NCBI RefSeq assembly: GCF_026427715.1
Contig: NZ_CP107558.1
Span: 2,841,001 to 2,905,000 of the forward strand
DNA length: 64,000 nt
DNA from: Methylocystis sp. MJC1
GTDB taxonomy: Bacteria > Pseudomonadota > Alphaproteobacteria > Rhizobiales > Beijerinckiaceae
Direction of reading: 5' to 3'
The notes beneath the pieces are model-generated. The model saw only the letters and a list, made by a program, of their open reading frames with translations. It made no database searches and was not told the DNA's origin. This document shows positions 8,201 to 16,394 of this stretch, piece after piece. Each line of letters opens with the position of its first letter. The stretch's first letter is position 1. A program made the position numbers and the translations under genes.

Positions 8201-10380
8201 GCCGCCTGCCCGCTGGCGCCTACCGGCTGGAGCTCGGAGAACTCGGCGCAACGCGCAAGGCCGCGTCCGACGAAGCGAGCGACACGCCGGCGTCCGACGA
8301 GTCGGAAGCGGATTCGGGCGAGGAATCCGCTTCCGCTGATAACGCCGCCTCCGAGGAAAGCCCGCAGGCGGAAAGCGAAGAGGACGACAGCGGCGTCGAG
8401 GTTCGTCTCGCCATTATGAGCGAGACGGACGGTGCGCCGCTTGCCGCGACGGGCGAGGCGATTCTGACGGGCGGCGGCGCGCAACGGCTCGCTTTGCCCG
8501 CCGCGCCTGCCGGCGCGCTCACGCTCGTCGCCGCGCATTCGACCGCAGAAGTCGCCATTTCCATCGAGCGCCGCGAGGCCAATGGCGACTGGCGCGTGGT
8601 CGGCGCCGACCGGGGCCTTGCGCCCGTCGCCACCTGGCCCGCCTCCGTCGACAAAAGCGAGTGGCGCGCGACCGTGTGGCCGGTCGGCGGCGGCGCCGAA
8701 CCCATCACGATTGCGGCGCGCGCCATCGACCGCCGCGCGCGCAGCCCCGGCGATGTTGCTTTTGAAACGGTGAGCGACATCGCGCCGCAACTCTGCGTCG
8801 CCAAGATCGACACGCCCAGCGCCGCGCTCGTCAACGTCACGACGGCCGACTCCCTTATCGCCGGTTCGGCGCAAAGTCGCCCGCTGCGCCCGGTGCGCTC
8901 GGGCGTGCTCGCGCCGCAATTGCAGGCGCTGTGGCTGATGACGCGCGACTGCAAGGCGAAGCCCCGCGTCGCCGCTTTCGAATGGCTGGGCGAAGAGGTC
9001 GCGCTCGACATCGGCGAAGGCGAACGCGCCTTCCTGCCGCCGCTGGGCGCGCCGCGCGGCAAGACGCGTCTGTGGCTGACGCGCTCGACCTTCGCGCAGC
9101 CTGCGATCGACGCCGGAAACGGCATGGGCGTCGCTGAGGGCGCCGCGCTGGCGCTTGCGAACGACGCCGCCCCGCAGTTGTGGAACGCGAGCAACCCCAG
9201 CGCCATGCGCGCCACGCTTTCGGCGATCGACGTGGAGACGCGCCCGGCGCTGAACGGCGGCGCGCTGTTTGCGGGCGTCATTCCGCCGATGAGCGCGCAG
9301 CCTGTCGAAATGGAGAAATCCGACGCGCCGCTCGCCCTCGACCTCGCCGGCGGCCTCGCGGCCTTCATCGACAAGCGCGGCGTCTTCGGCGATAGCGCGT
9401 CCGTCTCGCGCACACTCAACGGCGTGGGTTCGCGCGTGCTGCTCGTCAACACGACGAGTGCGCCGCTGCCCGCCCGCATTGCGCGCGCGGCCGATGCAGG
9501 CGTCACTCTCAATACAAAGACGGCGCTCAAGCGCTTCTTCGGCGCGGCCGGCCAGATATCGCTTCCGGTCGACGCGCAGAAAGGCGACCGCCTGATCGTC
9601 ATCGGCGCGGACGCGAGTTTCATCTCGCAGAGCGGGCGCGTTCTTCGCGGACGCGATCTCGCGCTCGACGGCGCCGGCGAAGCCATCCTCGATTACAAGC
9701 CCGGTCTCATCGCGGCCTGGATCGAAAGGGCCGGCGCCGCGCCTTGGCCGCTTCCCGCAGCGCGCGCGATCGACCTGCCGCAACGCATCACGCTCGACGG
9801 TCGCGCCATGCGCTTGGCGATCAAGCGCGACGCGCCCGCGATGTTCACCGCCTCACACGGCGCCCCGGCGCTGATTTCCTTCACGCAGAACGGCAAGCGC
9901 GAAACTTTCGCCTTCCCCGCGGGCGTCGAATTCCGTCACTATGTGGCGGCGGGCGACGCTATCCTCGACATCTATGCGCCGCACGATGGCGCGCTCTCGG
10001 GCGCGCTCGACCTCGCCGCGCAGAAGGTGATCGAGGCGCATGAGGGCGTCAACGACGCGATCGCCGTGGCGCCCGGCGCCAGCGCGCTTTTCTTCTTCGA
10101 AACGAAACGCGACGCCGACGTCGGCATTGGCATCCGCGCCGAGCCCGACCGCGTGAGCGCGCGGCTTCTCGACGCGAGCGGCAAAACGCTTTCCGAAGGG
10201 GTGAGCCAAATCATAAAGCTCGCGCCCGGCCGCTATTTCGTCGAAGCGCGCGTCCCTCCCGACGCCAGCGCGACGACCATTCGCGCTGCAATCGTCGGCC
10301 TGGCCCCCCCGCCCGCAACGCCGCCGGAAGAAGCCGTCGCCGACCTCCTCGACAAGGCCGGCATGAGGAAGACCAAATGA
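5242..10380 (+). CDS. Giant exported repeat protein of unknown function, upstream of alpha-2-macroglobulin
   Basis: This 1712-residue protein does not match a named family that I recognise. The ATG at 5242 is chosen because it opens a clear signal peptide (MRRIAFSLLAAGAAYFF) after a GGTGG site; upstream starts only add an unlikely leader. The body is built of beta-rich modules that each end in a Gly-x-Tyr-x-(Leu/Val) strand: PGRYSIRAKS near residue 60, GRYVVTAYGG near 216, GAYRAVVTAKDS near 695, AGDYRLELFS near 751, PGAYRLVVSPAD near 791, AGDYRVEARS near 899, AGAYRLELGE near 991 and PGRYFVEARV near 1663. These recall PPC-like beta-sandwich domains, which is an inference. An acidic Ser/Glu/Asp-rich linker spans about residues 1007-1052. 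No protease or glycosidase motif was seen. The neighbours are alpha-2-macroglobulin and PbpC on the same strand, so a periplasmic partner role is plausible. Confidence 0.75.
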   Translation: MRRIAFSLLAAGAAYFFSSSFSLAKNKIAEVRPAAAPIAVSPKEVALDNDGASLLTIPAPGRYSIRAKSSTGARIELVDMIAGPLDSSGAAGLRDGRIDALLDKGVYKLRIGAVKNASGKASVAVEPFAEVETARPTLGPGVTQSGELGDLQQRSYELNVTNDKPVYLEAVGRALQDLRVWQADGALADLAFERTTIETRPGHSVNRVRLEGKLPAGRYVVTAYGGEKLVWPDGSPAQPFALRMAEPALLAAGVAEGVIGPFGSARFEAPASYDSFRLELPQQAPARLEAKRGGARDVASIGKSSRAPVATLRLAGDNVSPARLEVIGYEGQPYTLRAVHQSNRETFEGAGPHLISIDVAGEGGDEAPLTALFARIERDGRTRVLASDTPRVGAGKAWRGKFNLLGPVSLLFEATRDGQVAIDAKGVRLHASVEPALGNLAPHAAAKDSNVYDVVAGFYLLTLEPLNGAGGLVDVTLGPPGLTAPQPAALPSRASLSFGEQLLESNGSYLILTNVAPQLLTGPRVVALPADLAKAPLALHQAVGQEITLPLRAPNDGNIVARDATGADVPLTFPQEKTEKDYRILTTTIAPAAKERALAVIYLPETLVSMPETPDGAESAKTRAASGRPAFFDLKRDETKNVPFDVAPGGLYRLETLGRMKTALRIGAIMSPKLAEGEANGPGNNALVTAYLRAGAYRAVVTAKDSAGHLGLSVAHASLTPTAKITDTGEARATLAPAKGAIVPIEITRAGDYRLELFSLTQQWQARLEDADGWPLTKPGAFKRETEHLEPGAYRLVVSPADAEARMIARVTPIVAAAALNGHGPHALPFEKPQKLQWREPQAKDAPRAPDVWRFTLTGDSDIALSIGEGMIGDIVKGEAENIGKVVGDRPFKGKLGAGDYRVEARSLAHDDRLDYEITLSSDQLQPGAPQRVDLPATLDFNLAKESVVDLSTFGDKETIGALKTAAGDVVERLEPRANDWNVALSRRLPAGAYRLELGELGATRKAASDEASDTPASDESEADSGEESASADNAASEESPQAESEEDDSGVEVRLAIMSETDGAPLAATGEAILTGGGAQRLALPAAPAGALTLVAAHSTAEVAISIERREANGDWRVVGADRGLAPVATWPASVDKSEWRATVWPVGGGAEPITIAARAIDRRARSPGDVAFETVSDIAPQLCVAKIDTPSAALVNVTTADSLIAGSAQSRPLRPVRSGVLAPQLQALWLMTRDCKAKPRVAAFEWLGEEVALDIGEGERAFLPPLGAPRGKTRLWLTRSTFAQPAIDAGNGMGVAEGAALALANDAAPQLWNASNPSAMRATLSAIDVETRPALNGGALFAGVIPPMSAQPVEMEKSDAPLALDLAGGLAAFIDKRGVFGDSASVSRTLNGVGSRVLLVNTTSAPLPARIARAADAGVTLNTKTALKRFFGAAGQISLPVDAQKGDRLIVIGADASFISQSGRVLRGRDLALDGAGEAILDYKPGLIAAWIERAGAAPWPLPAARAIDLPQRITLDGRAMRLAIKRDAPAMFTASHGAPALISFTQNGKRETFAFPAGVEFRHYVAAGDAILDIYAPHDGALSGALDLAAQKVIEAHEGVNDAIAVAPGASALFFFETKRDADVGIGIRAEPDRVSARLLDASGKTLSEGVSQIIKLAPGRYFVEARVPPDASATTIRAAIVGLAPPPATPPEEAVADLLDKAGMRKTK

Positions 10381-10417
10381 GTCGGCCGAACACTTGGACC
10401 GCGAGCACCGGGGGCCT

Positions 10418-10518
10418 GTCATTCCCGGCGGGCCAAAGGCCCGACCGGCAATCCAGAGCCACAGTAGCGCATTTGCGCTGGATTCCCGATCGCTCGCTCC
10501 GCGGACGTCGGGAATGAC
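10418..10518. repeat. Dispersed palindromic repeat, GTCATTCCCG family (copy 2)
   Basis: The arms GTCATTCCCGGCGGGCC and its complement ending GTCGGGAATGAC flank inner pairing blocks around AATCCAGAGCC. It is closely similar to the copy at 4898-5002, so the two copies bracket the giant gene. It fills most of the gap before the alpha-2-macroglobulin gene. Confidence 0.8.
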
Positions 10519-10571
10519 AGCCCCCCAAACAAACGAATTTTTGCATGATTGAGCCAATGAAAGTCGCAGCG

Positions 10572-13500
10572 ATGAAAAAGACTCTTGCTCTCTGCATTTT
10601 GGCGGCGGTCTCTTTCGCAGCGCCGCTGCGCGCCGAAGCGCCGCCGGTTTTCGACCACGCGCAACGCGCCGACGGCGCCCGCATCACGCCCGACCGTTTC
10701 CTGCGCGCCTATGATCCGCTGACGATCTTCTTCCCCGGCGACGTCGGCCCCAAAGCCGGCGGCCCCGAGGACTCAGCCGCGAAATACGCTTCCATTACGC
10801 CGCAGCCTGCCGGCGAATGGCGCTGGATCGGGCCCCGCGCATTGCAGTTCCGGCCGGCCGAGCCCTGGAAGCCGCTGTCGCGCGTCACTGTGAAGAGCGG
10901 CGGCGCCGAGCAGAAACTCGTCGCATTGCTGCCAACGCCCGTTTCCACCACGCCATCGGCAAACGATGATCCGACGCCCGAATTGACGCAGATCGCGCTC
11001 ACTTTCGCGCAACCCGTCGATGTCGCAGCGCTCGCGCGGCTCATGACGGTCGAGCTGCGTCCAGCGCCGGGCGTCTCGGCGCAGGGCGGACAAATCCTGA
11101 GCCCCTCTGCCTATGATATTCGCCCGCTCGAGCGCGCTGGCGGCGCCGCCGAACAGACCTATGTGCTGCGGCTGCGCGACAGCATCAATGATGGCCGCGT
11201 TGCGATTCTGCGCCTCAAGCTGTCGGACGAGCCCGGACTCGATGACGAAATCTACGAGCTGCGCATCCGCACCGCCCTGCCCTTCGCCGTGACGGAAACC
11301 ACCTGCGGGCGCGGCTGGAGCGACGACAAACTCGGCGGCGTGCTGCGCTGTGCGGCGAATGGCGATGCGCCGGCGCCTGAGAGCGGCGACGCGGAAGGCG
11401 GCGACGCCGCATCGACCTATAATCCCACAGCCAAGCGCCGCCTCACCTTGAGCCTCAACGCCGAGCCGGAGACGCTCGACATTTTGCGCGCGCGCGACGC
11501 CTTGCGCATCACGCCGCCGGTCGACGATCTCGCTGTCGAGTCCGACTCGAGCCATCTCAAGATCACCGGCAAGTTTCTCTCCGACAAAGTGTATGAGCTG
11601 TCGATCGCGCCCGGCGCGCTCAAGGACAAGCGCGGCCGGCCGCTCGCGGCGCCGTTCACGCAGCGCTTCGCCTTCACGCGCGACAATCCGGCTTTGCAAT
11701 GGGACGCGGGCTATGGCGTCGTCGAGCGTTTTGGCGCGCAACTTTTGCCCTTGCGCGGCCGCAGCTATGACCGCGCCGATATCCGCATCCACGCCATTGA
11801 TCCGCTCGCGCGCGACTTCTGGCCCTTCCCTGAGCATGGCGTGGAGACCGTCGACGCCGACGCGCCGCCGCTCCCAGGCAATGAGCCGGCGCGCTGGAGC
11901 GAGAGCGGCAATATCGAAGCCGAGGCCATCAAGGAGCGCATCAAAATGCTCGGCTCGCCGGCGGTCTCGCGACTTGTCGATCTGCCGATCAAGCGCAATG
12001 GCGCCGATGCCAAATTCGGCGTCGATCTGAAAGACGACTTCGCGCGTATCGCTGGCCGCGAGCAGCCGGGAACCTATCTCGTCGGGCTTCGCGCCGTCGA
12101 TGAAGACAAGCGCAAATGGCTGCGCGTGCAGGTGACGGATCTTTCGCTCTCCGCCATAGAGGAGCCCGCGCGCGTGCGCTTCGCCGTGACGTCGCTCGCG
12201 ACCGCTCAGCCCGTGAGCGGCGCGCAGATCCGCGTCGAGGGCGTCAAGGACGATAAATTCTTAACGCTCGCGAACGGCGTAACGGATGCGAACGGTTTCT
12301 TCTCCTGGACGCCGATCAAGCGCGGCGATGGGGAGTTACGCCGCGTGGTGGTGAGCAAAGGGCTCGACACGCTGGTGATCGACCCCGACAGCGCGCCCTC
12401 GGAATATTCCAGGGAGTTGTGGTCGAAGCCCGAGGCGCAATGGCTCTCCTGGGTTTCCGAAACGGATTCGCAGCGCGCTGAAAAGCCGCGCACGCTTTGC
12501 CATGTGTTTTCCGAGCGGCCGATCTATCGCCCCGAGGAGCCCGCCCATATCAAGGGCTTTGTGCGCAGCTATGTCGGGGGCGCGTTGAAGCTCACGAAAA
12601 CCGGTGGCACGCTCGTCGTGACGGCGCCAAACAATCAGGAATGGCGCGTGCCCGTGAAGCTCGACGCGAGCGGGAGCTTCTACCACAAATTCGACGCGCA
12701 GACGCCGGCGACCGGCGATTATTCGGTGAAGTTCGAACCCGATGCGCCGAAAGCCAAGAAGCCCGAGAAGAGCGAAGACGCGGACGCCACCGAGGGTGAA
12801 ACGGCGGAAGTCGCACAGGATACCTCCTGCGGCCAATTCACTTTCAAGAAGGAAGCCTATCGCCTGCCGACCTTCGAGGTCGTGCTCAACGCGCCGCAGA
12901 CCGTCGCGCTCGACGGAACCTTCGACGTCGACCTCCTCGCCCGCTATTTCGCCGGCGGCCTCGCGGCGGATCGGCCCATCAAATGGCGCGCCGCGCAATT
13001 CCCGCATGTGTTCACGCCGCCGAACCGCGAGGGCTTCCTCTTCTCGACCGACGCGCGCTTTTCGAGCGACGGCAAGTTCAAATCGACCGCCGTGCTGGAG
13101 CGCGACGCGCGCACCGACGCCGGCGGCGCCGCGCGCATGACCTTCGACACGACAATCGAGCCGACCGCCCAGCCGCGCCGCTACTCGATCGAGGCGACCG
13201 TCACGGGCGACGATGGAATCGAAGTGCGTAATGTTCAGAACGTCATCGCGCTGCCGCCCTTCGTGCTCGGCGTGAAGACGCCGCGTTATGTCGAAAAGCC
13301 CGGCGCCGTGACGCCGGAGCTCATCGCCGTCGACGGCAAGGGCGAGACGATCGCCGGCGTCGAGATGACGCTGCGACTCATCAAGCGCAATTGGATCTCG
13401 ACGTTGCAGGCGAGCGACTTCGCGCAAGGCGCCGCGAAATATGTCACTCAGGTGCAGGACGAGACTGTCTTCGAGCGCAAGGTGACGAGCGCCAAGGAGG

Positions 13501-16394
13501 CCCAGAAGATCGAGCTCGCGACGAAAGACGCGGGCGTCTATGTCGTGCAGCTCGAGGCCTATGACAAGTTGAAGCGCCGCCAGCAGGTGAGCGTCGATTT
13601 CTTCGTCGGCGGCGACACGCCCGTCACCTTCGCGCGCCCGCCCGCCGCCTCGACGACGATCACGACAGACAAAGAAAAATATGCGCCTGGCGAAACCGCG
13701 ACTCTCGTCATCCAGTCGCCATTCCAGAACGCGCGCGCGCTCGCCATCGTCGAGCAGCCGAGCGGCGTCTACGACTACAGCTATGTCGACATCGCCAATG
13801 GCTTCGGCCGCTTCGCGCTGCCGGTGAAGAAGGAGCAGACGCCCAAGCTTGCCGTGCATTTCCTGATCATGCGCGGGCGCCTCAAGGACAGCGCACCGCT
13901 GCCTTCCGCCAATTTCGATCAGGGCAAGCCCGTCACCATCGCTGCGACCAAATGGGTCGAGGTGACGCCGGTGAAGAACATTGTGAATGTGAAGCTCGAC
14001 GCCCCCGCCAAGGCGCGCCCCGGCCAAGAGGTCGAAGTGACCTTGAAGCTCGCCGACGACACAGGCAAGCCGATCGCGGGCGAAGCGACTTTCTGGATGG
14101 TCGATCAGGCGGTGCTCTCGCTCGCCAAGGAGCGCCCGCTCGATCCGCTGCCAGATTTCATTGTGGCGCGCGAGACCAAAATGGCGGCGCGCGACACGCG
14201 CAACATGGCCTTCGGCGTCATTCCGCTCGAAGAGATCGCGGGCGGCGACGCCGAGCTTCAGGAATGGGGCGCCGAGAACAACATCTCCGTGCGCAAGAAT
14301 TTCACGCCCGTGCCGATCTATCTGCCGAGCGTGAAAGTGGGCGACGATGGCGTCGTGAAAATCAAGGTCGCGCTGCCCGATACGCTCACCGTGTTCAAGC
14401 TGCGCGCCAAGGCGGTGAGCGGGCCGGATCGTTTCGGCGCCGCGGGCGGCGAGATGTTCATCCGTCAGGAGCTCGTCGCGCAGCCGGCTTTGCCGCGCTT
14501 CGTCCGCCCGGGCGATACTTTCGACATCGGCCTCGTGGCGCGCATCGTGGAGGGGCAAGGCGGCGCGGGCAAGGCGGCGATCGCCGCGCCGGCGCTGAAG
14601 CTCGCGGGGGAAACAAGCCGCAAGATCGAGTGGGCCCAAAACAAGCCCGTGCGCGTCGATCTGCGCGCAGAGGCGCCGGCTTCGCTCGAAGACAGCGTGA
14701 AGCTCAATTTCCGCATCGACCGTGACGCCGACCACGCCAAGGACGCCGTCGAGATCGACCTTCCCGTGAAGCCCGATCGCGAGCCCACGCGCCGCTATGA
14801 GGTTGTCGAAATTGCGTCGGGCGAGACCAAGACGCTTGCCCCAATCGGCGAAGCAACGCGCCCCAAGACATTCTCGCGCAACATTGTCGTTGCGGCTGAT
14901 CCGGCGATCGTCAAGCTCGTTGCCGGCCTCGATATGCTCGTCGATTATCCTTACGGTTGCACCGAGCAGCGCCTTGCGCTGGCGCGCGCCAGCCTGTCGC
15001 TCAAAGGCTTTTCGCCAATCCTCTCGGCGGCGGGCCTACAGGACCGCGTCTCGGCGAACGTACGAAACGCGGCGATGCAGATCGAGCAATCGGTCGACAG
15101 CGACGGGCTCGTGGCCTTCTGGCCGCGCGCGCGCGGCAATGTCTTGCTCACCGCCTGGGCCTACGCCTTCCTCGCGCACGCCGACCGCGCGGGCGAACCG
15201 GTCGACAAGACTCTGATGGACCGCCTCGCCAATATTTTGAAGCTCTCGCTGCGCTCCGACTATGCGCGTTTGCTCGGCGGCGAAGAGATGCGCGAGCGCG
15301 CGGCCGCGCTCGCGGCGCTCGCCGAAGGCGGCAAGTTGGACGAATCCTATGTCGCGGAATTCGCGCGCCGCGCCGATTTCCTGCCGAATGAGAGCGTCGC
15401 TGAAATGGCGGCGGCCGCCGCGCGCCTCGCCAATGTTGATCAGCGCATTCTCGCTTCTCTCATGGAGACCATGTGGGGCCGCGTGAAATTCGCGAGCCGC
15501 GGCGGCGCGCAAGTCTATGCCGGCATGGCGGGCGAAAGCGCTTCCGAGGTTATCCTGCCCTCCGAGACGCGCAGCCTCGCCGAGATGCTGCGCGCGGCGG
15601 CGCTTGCCGCGCCGTCCGATCCGCGCGCGCCGGTGCTGCGCGACGCGCTGCTGCGGCTCGGCGAAGGCGACGGCTGGGGCAGCACAAACGCCAACGCCAG
15701 CGCCATCGAAGCGCTCGCCGAAGGCTGGCGACGCCCGGTGACGCCGATCACGGTCGCTTTCGCGCAAGGCGGCGCGCCCGAGACGATCACGATCGACGCC
15801 AACAATCCCGTCGCGCGCCGCGCAAGCGACAAGGACGCGCCGCTGACCATCGCCAACACATCGAACGCGCCGCTGATCGCGCTTGTCGAGACGCGCTACA
15901 TGCCCGCCGAGACCGGCGCCAAAGCGCAAGCGGCGAGCGAAGGCTTCGTCATCACGCGGCAGAGCTGGCGCGTGAAGAATGGAAAGGCGCCGGAGAAGTT
16001 AGAGGCGGCCAATGGCACCTTGCGCGTGAACCAGGGCGACGTCATCGAGGAGACGGCGGAAGTCGTGAACCCCGAAGATCGCACTTATGTGGCGATCTCG
16101 CTGCCACTCGCGGCGGGCTATGAGCCGCTCAATCCCAATATCGCCACGGCGCCCGCAGAAGCGCAGCCCTCCAGCGAGCCGACTCTTGCGCCGACCTGGG
16201 TCTCCTATGGCGACGACCGCGTGCTTTATGCGTATGACTCGTTGCCCAAGGGCAATTACCGCTTCGCCTTCCGCCTCAAGGCGCAGACGGCGGGGGGCTA
16301 TACGCAACCGCCCGCGCGCGTGGAGACGATGTATAAGAAAGGCCTGCGCGGCCAGAGCGCCGGCGCGCGCGTGGAAATCGCCAAGCAGCCATGA
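10572..16394 (+). CDS. Bacterial alpha-2-macroglobulin with intact thioester (YfhM-like)
   Basis: This protein has 1940 residues from the ATG at 10572 (MKKTLALCILAAVSFAAPLRA), which gives a good signal peptide with a likely signal peptidase I site after LRA. Upstream ATGs at 10545 and 10557 are possible. Large bacterial A2M proteins are periplasmic protease traps. The thioester motif GCTEQ is present, with the reactive Cys at residue 1463, so covalent trapping should be possible. The central A2M block (PDTLTVFKLRAKAVSGPDRF ahead of a proline-rich strand) and the alpha-solenoid thioester domain (residues about 1440-1730) are both recognisable. E. coli YfhM is a lipoprotein; no convincing lipobox is seen here. 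The stop overlaps the pbpC start by four bases (ATGA), matching the yfhM-pbpC pairing of enterobacteria. Confidence 0.93.
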   Translation: MKKTLALCILAAVSFAAPLRAEAPPVFDHAQRADGARITPDRFLRAYDPLTIFFPGDVGPKAGGPEDSAAKYASITPQPAGEWRWIGPRALQFRPAEPWKPLSRVTVKSGGAEQKLVALLPTPVSTTPSANDDPTPELTQIALTFAQPVDVAALARLMTVELRPAPGVSAQGGQILSPSAYDIRPLERAGGAAEQTYVLRLRDSINDGRVAILRLKLSDEPGLDDEIYELRIRTALPFAVTETTCGRGWSDDKLGGVLRCAANGDAPAPESGDAEGGDAASTYNPTAKRRLTLSLNAEPETLDILRARDALRITPPVDDLAVESDSSHLKITGKFLSDKVYELSIAPGALKDKRGRPLAAPFTQRFAFTRDNPALQWDAGYGVVERFGAQLLPLRGRSYDRADIRIHAIDPLARDFWPFPEHGVETVDADAPPLPGNEPARWSESGNIEAEAIKERIKMLGSPAVSRLVDLPIKRNGADAKFGVDLKDDFARIAGREQPGTYLVGLRAVDEDKRKWLRVQVTDLSLSAIEEPARVRFAVTSLATAQPVSGAQIRVEGVKDDKFLTLANGVTDANGFFSWTPIKRGDGELRRVVVSKGLDTLVIDPDSAPSEYSRELWSKPEAQWLSWVSETDSQRAEKPRTLCHVFSERPIYRPEEPAHIKGFVRSYVGGALKLTKTGGTLVVTAPNNQEWRVPVKLDASGSFYHKFDAQTPATGDYSVKFEPDAPKAKKPEKSEDADATEGETAEVAQDTSCGQFTFKKEAYRLPTFEVVLNAPQTVALDGTFDVDLLARYFAGGLAADRPIKWRAAQFPHVFTPPNREGFLFSTDARFSSDGKFKSTAVLERDARTDAGGAARMTFDTTIEPTAQPRRYSIEATVTGDDGIEVRNVQNVIALPPFVLGVKTPRYVEKPGAVTPELIAVDGKGETIAGVEMTLRLIKRNWISTLQASDFAQGAAKYVTQVQDETVFERKVTSAKEAQKIELATKDAGVYVVQLEAYDKLKRRQQVSVDFFVGGDTPVTFARPPAASTTITTDKEKYAPGETATLVIQSPFQNARALAIVEQPSGVYDYSYVDIANGFGRFALPVKKEQTPKLAVHFLIMRGRLKDSAPLPSANFDQGKPVTIAATKWVEVTPVKNIVNVKLDAPAKARPGQEVEVTLKLADDTGKPIAGEATFWMVDQAVLSLAKERPLDPLPDFIVARETKMAARDTRNMAFGVIPLEEIAGGDAELQEWGAENNISVRKNFTPVPIYLPSVKVGDDGVVKIKVALPDTLTVFKLRAKAVSGPDRFGAAGGEMFIRQELVAQPALPRFVRPGDTFDIGLVARIVEGQGGAGKAAIAAPALKLAGETSRKIEWAQNKPVRVDLRAEAPASLEDSVKLNFRIDRDADHAKDAVEIDLPVKPDREPTRRYEVVEIASGETKTLAPIGEATRPKTFSRNIVVAADPAIVKLVAGLDMLVDYPYGCTEQRLALARASLSLKGFSPILSAAGLQDRVSANVRNAAMQIEQSVDSDGLVAFWPRARGNVLLTAWAYAFLAHADRAGEPVDKTLMDRLANILKLSLRSDYARLLGGEEMRERAAALAALAEGGKLDESYVAEFARRADFLPNESVAEMAAAAARLANVDQRILASLMETMWGRVKFASRGGAQVYAGMAGESASEVILPSETRSLAEMLRAAALAAPSDPRAPVLRDALLRLGEGDGWGSTNANASAIEALAEGWRRPVTPITVAFAQGGAPETITIDANNPVARRASDKDAPLTIANTSNAPLIALVETRYMPAETGAKAQAASEGFVITRQSWRVKNGKAPEKLEAANGTLRVNQGDVIEETAEVVNPEDRTYVAISLPLAAGYEPLNPNIATAPAEAQPSSEPTLAPTWVSYGDDRVLYAYDSLPKGNYRFAFRLKAQTAGGYTQPPARVETMYKKGLRGQSAGARVEIAKQP

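Noticed and set aside
8002..9783. 593-codon minus-strand reading frame
   Set aside because: Shadow of the giant exported protein gene; low complexity and no start signals.
12336..14735. 799-codon minus-strand reading frame
   Set aside because: It lies opposite the alpha-2-macroglobulin gene; its Arg/His-rich composition is typical of antisense frames in high-G+C DNA, and no domain is seen.
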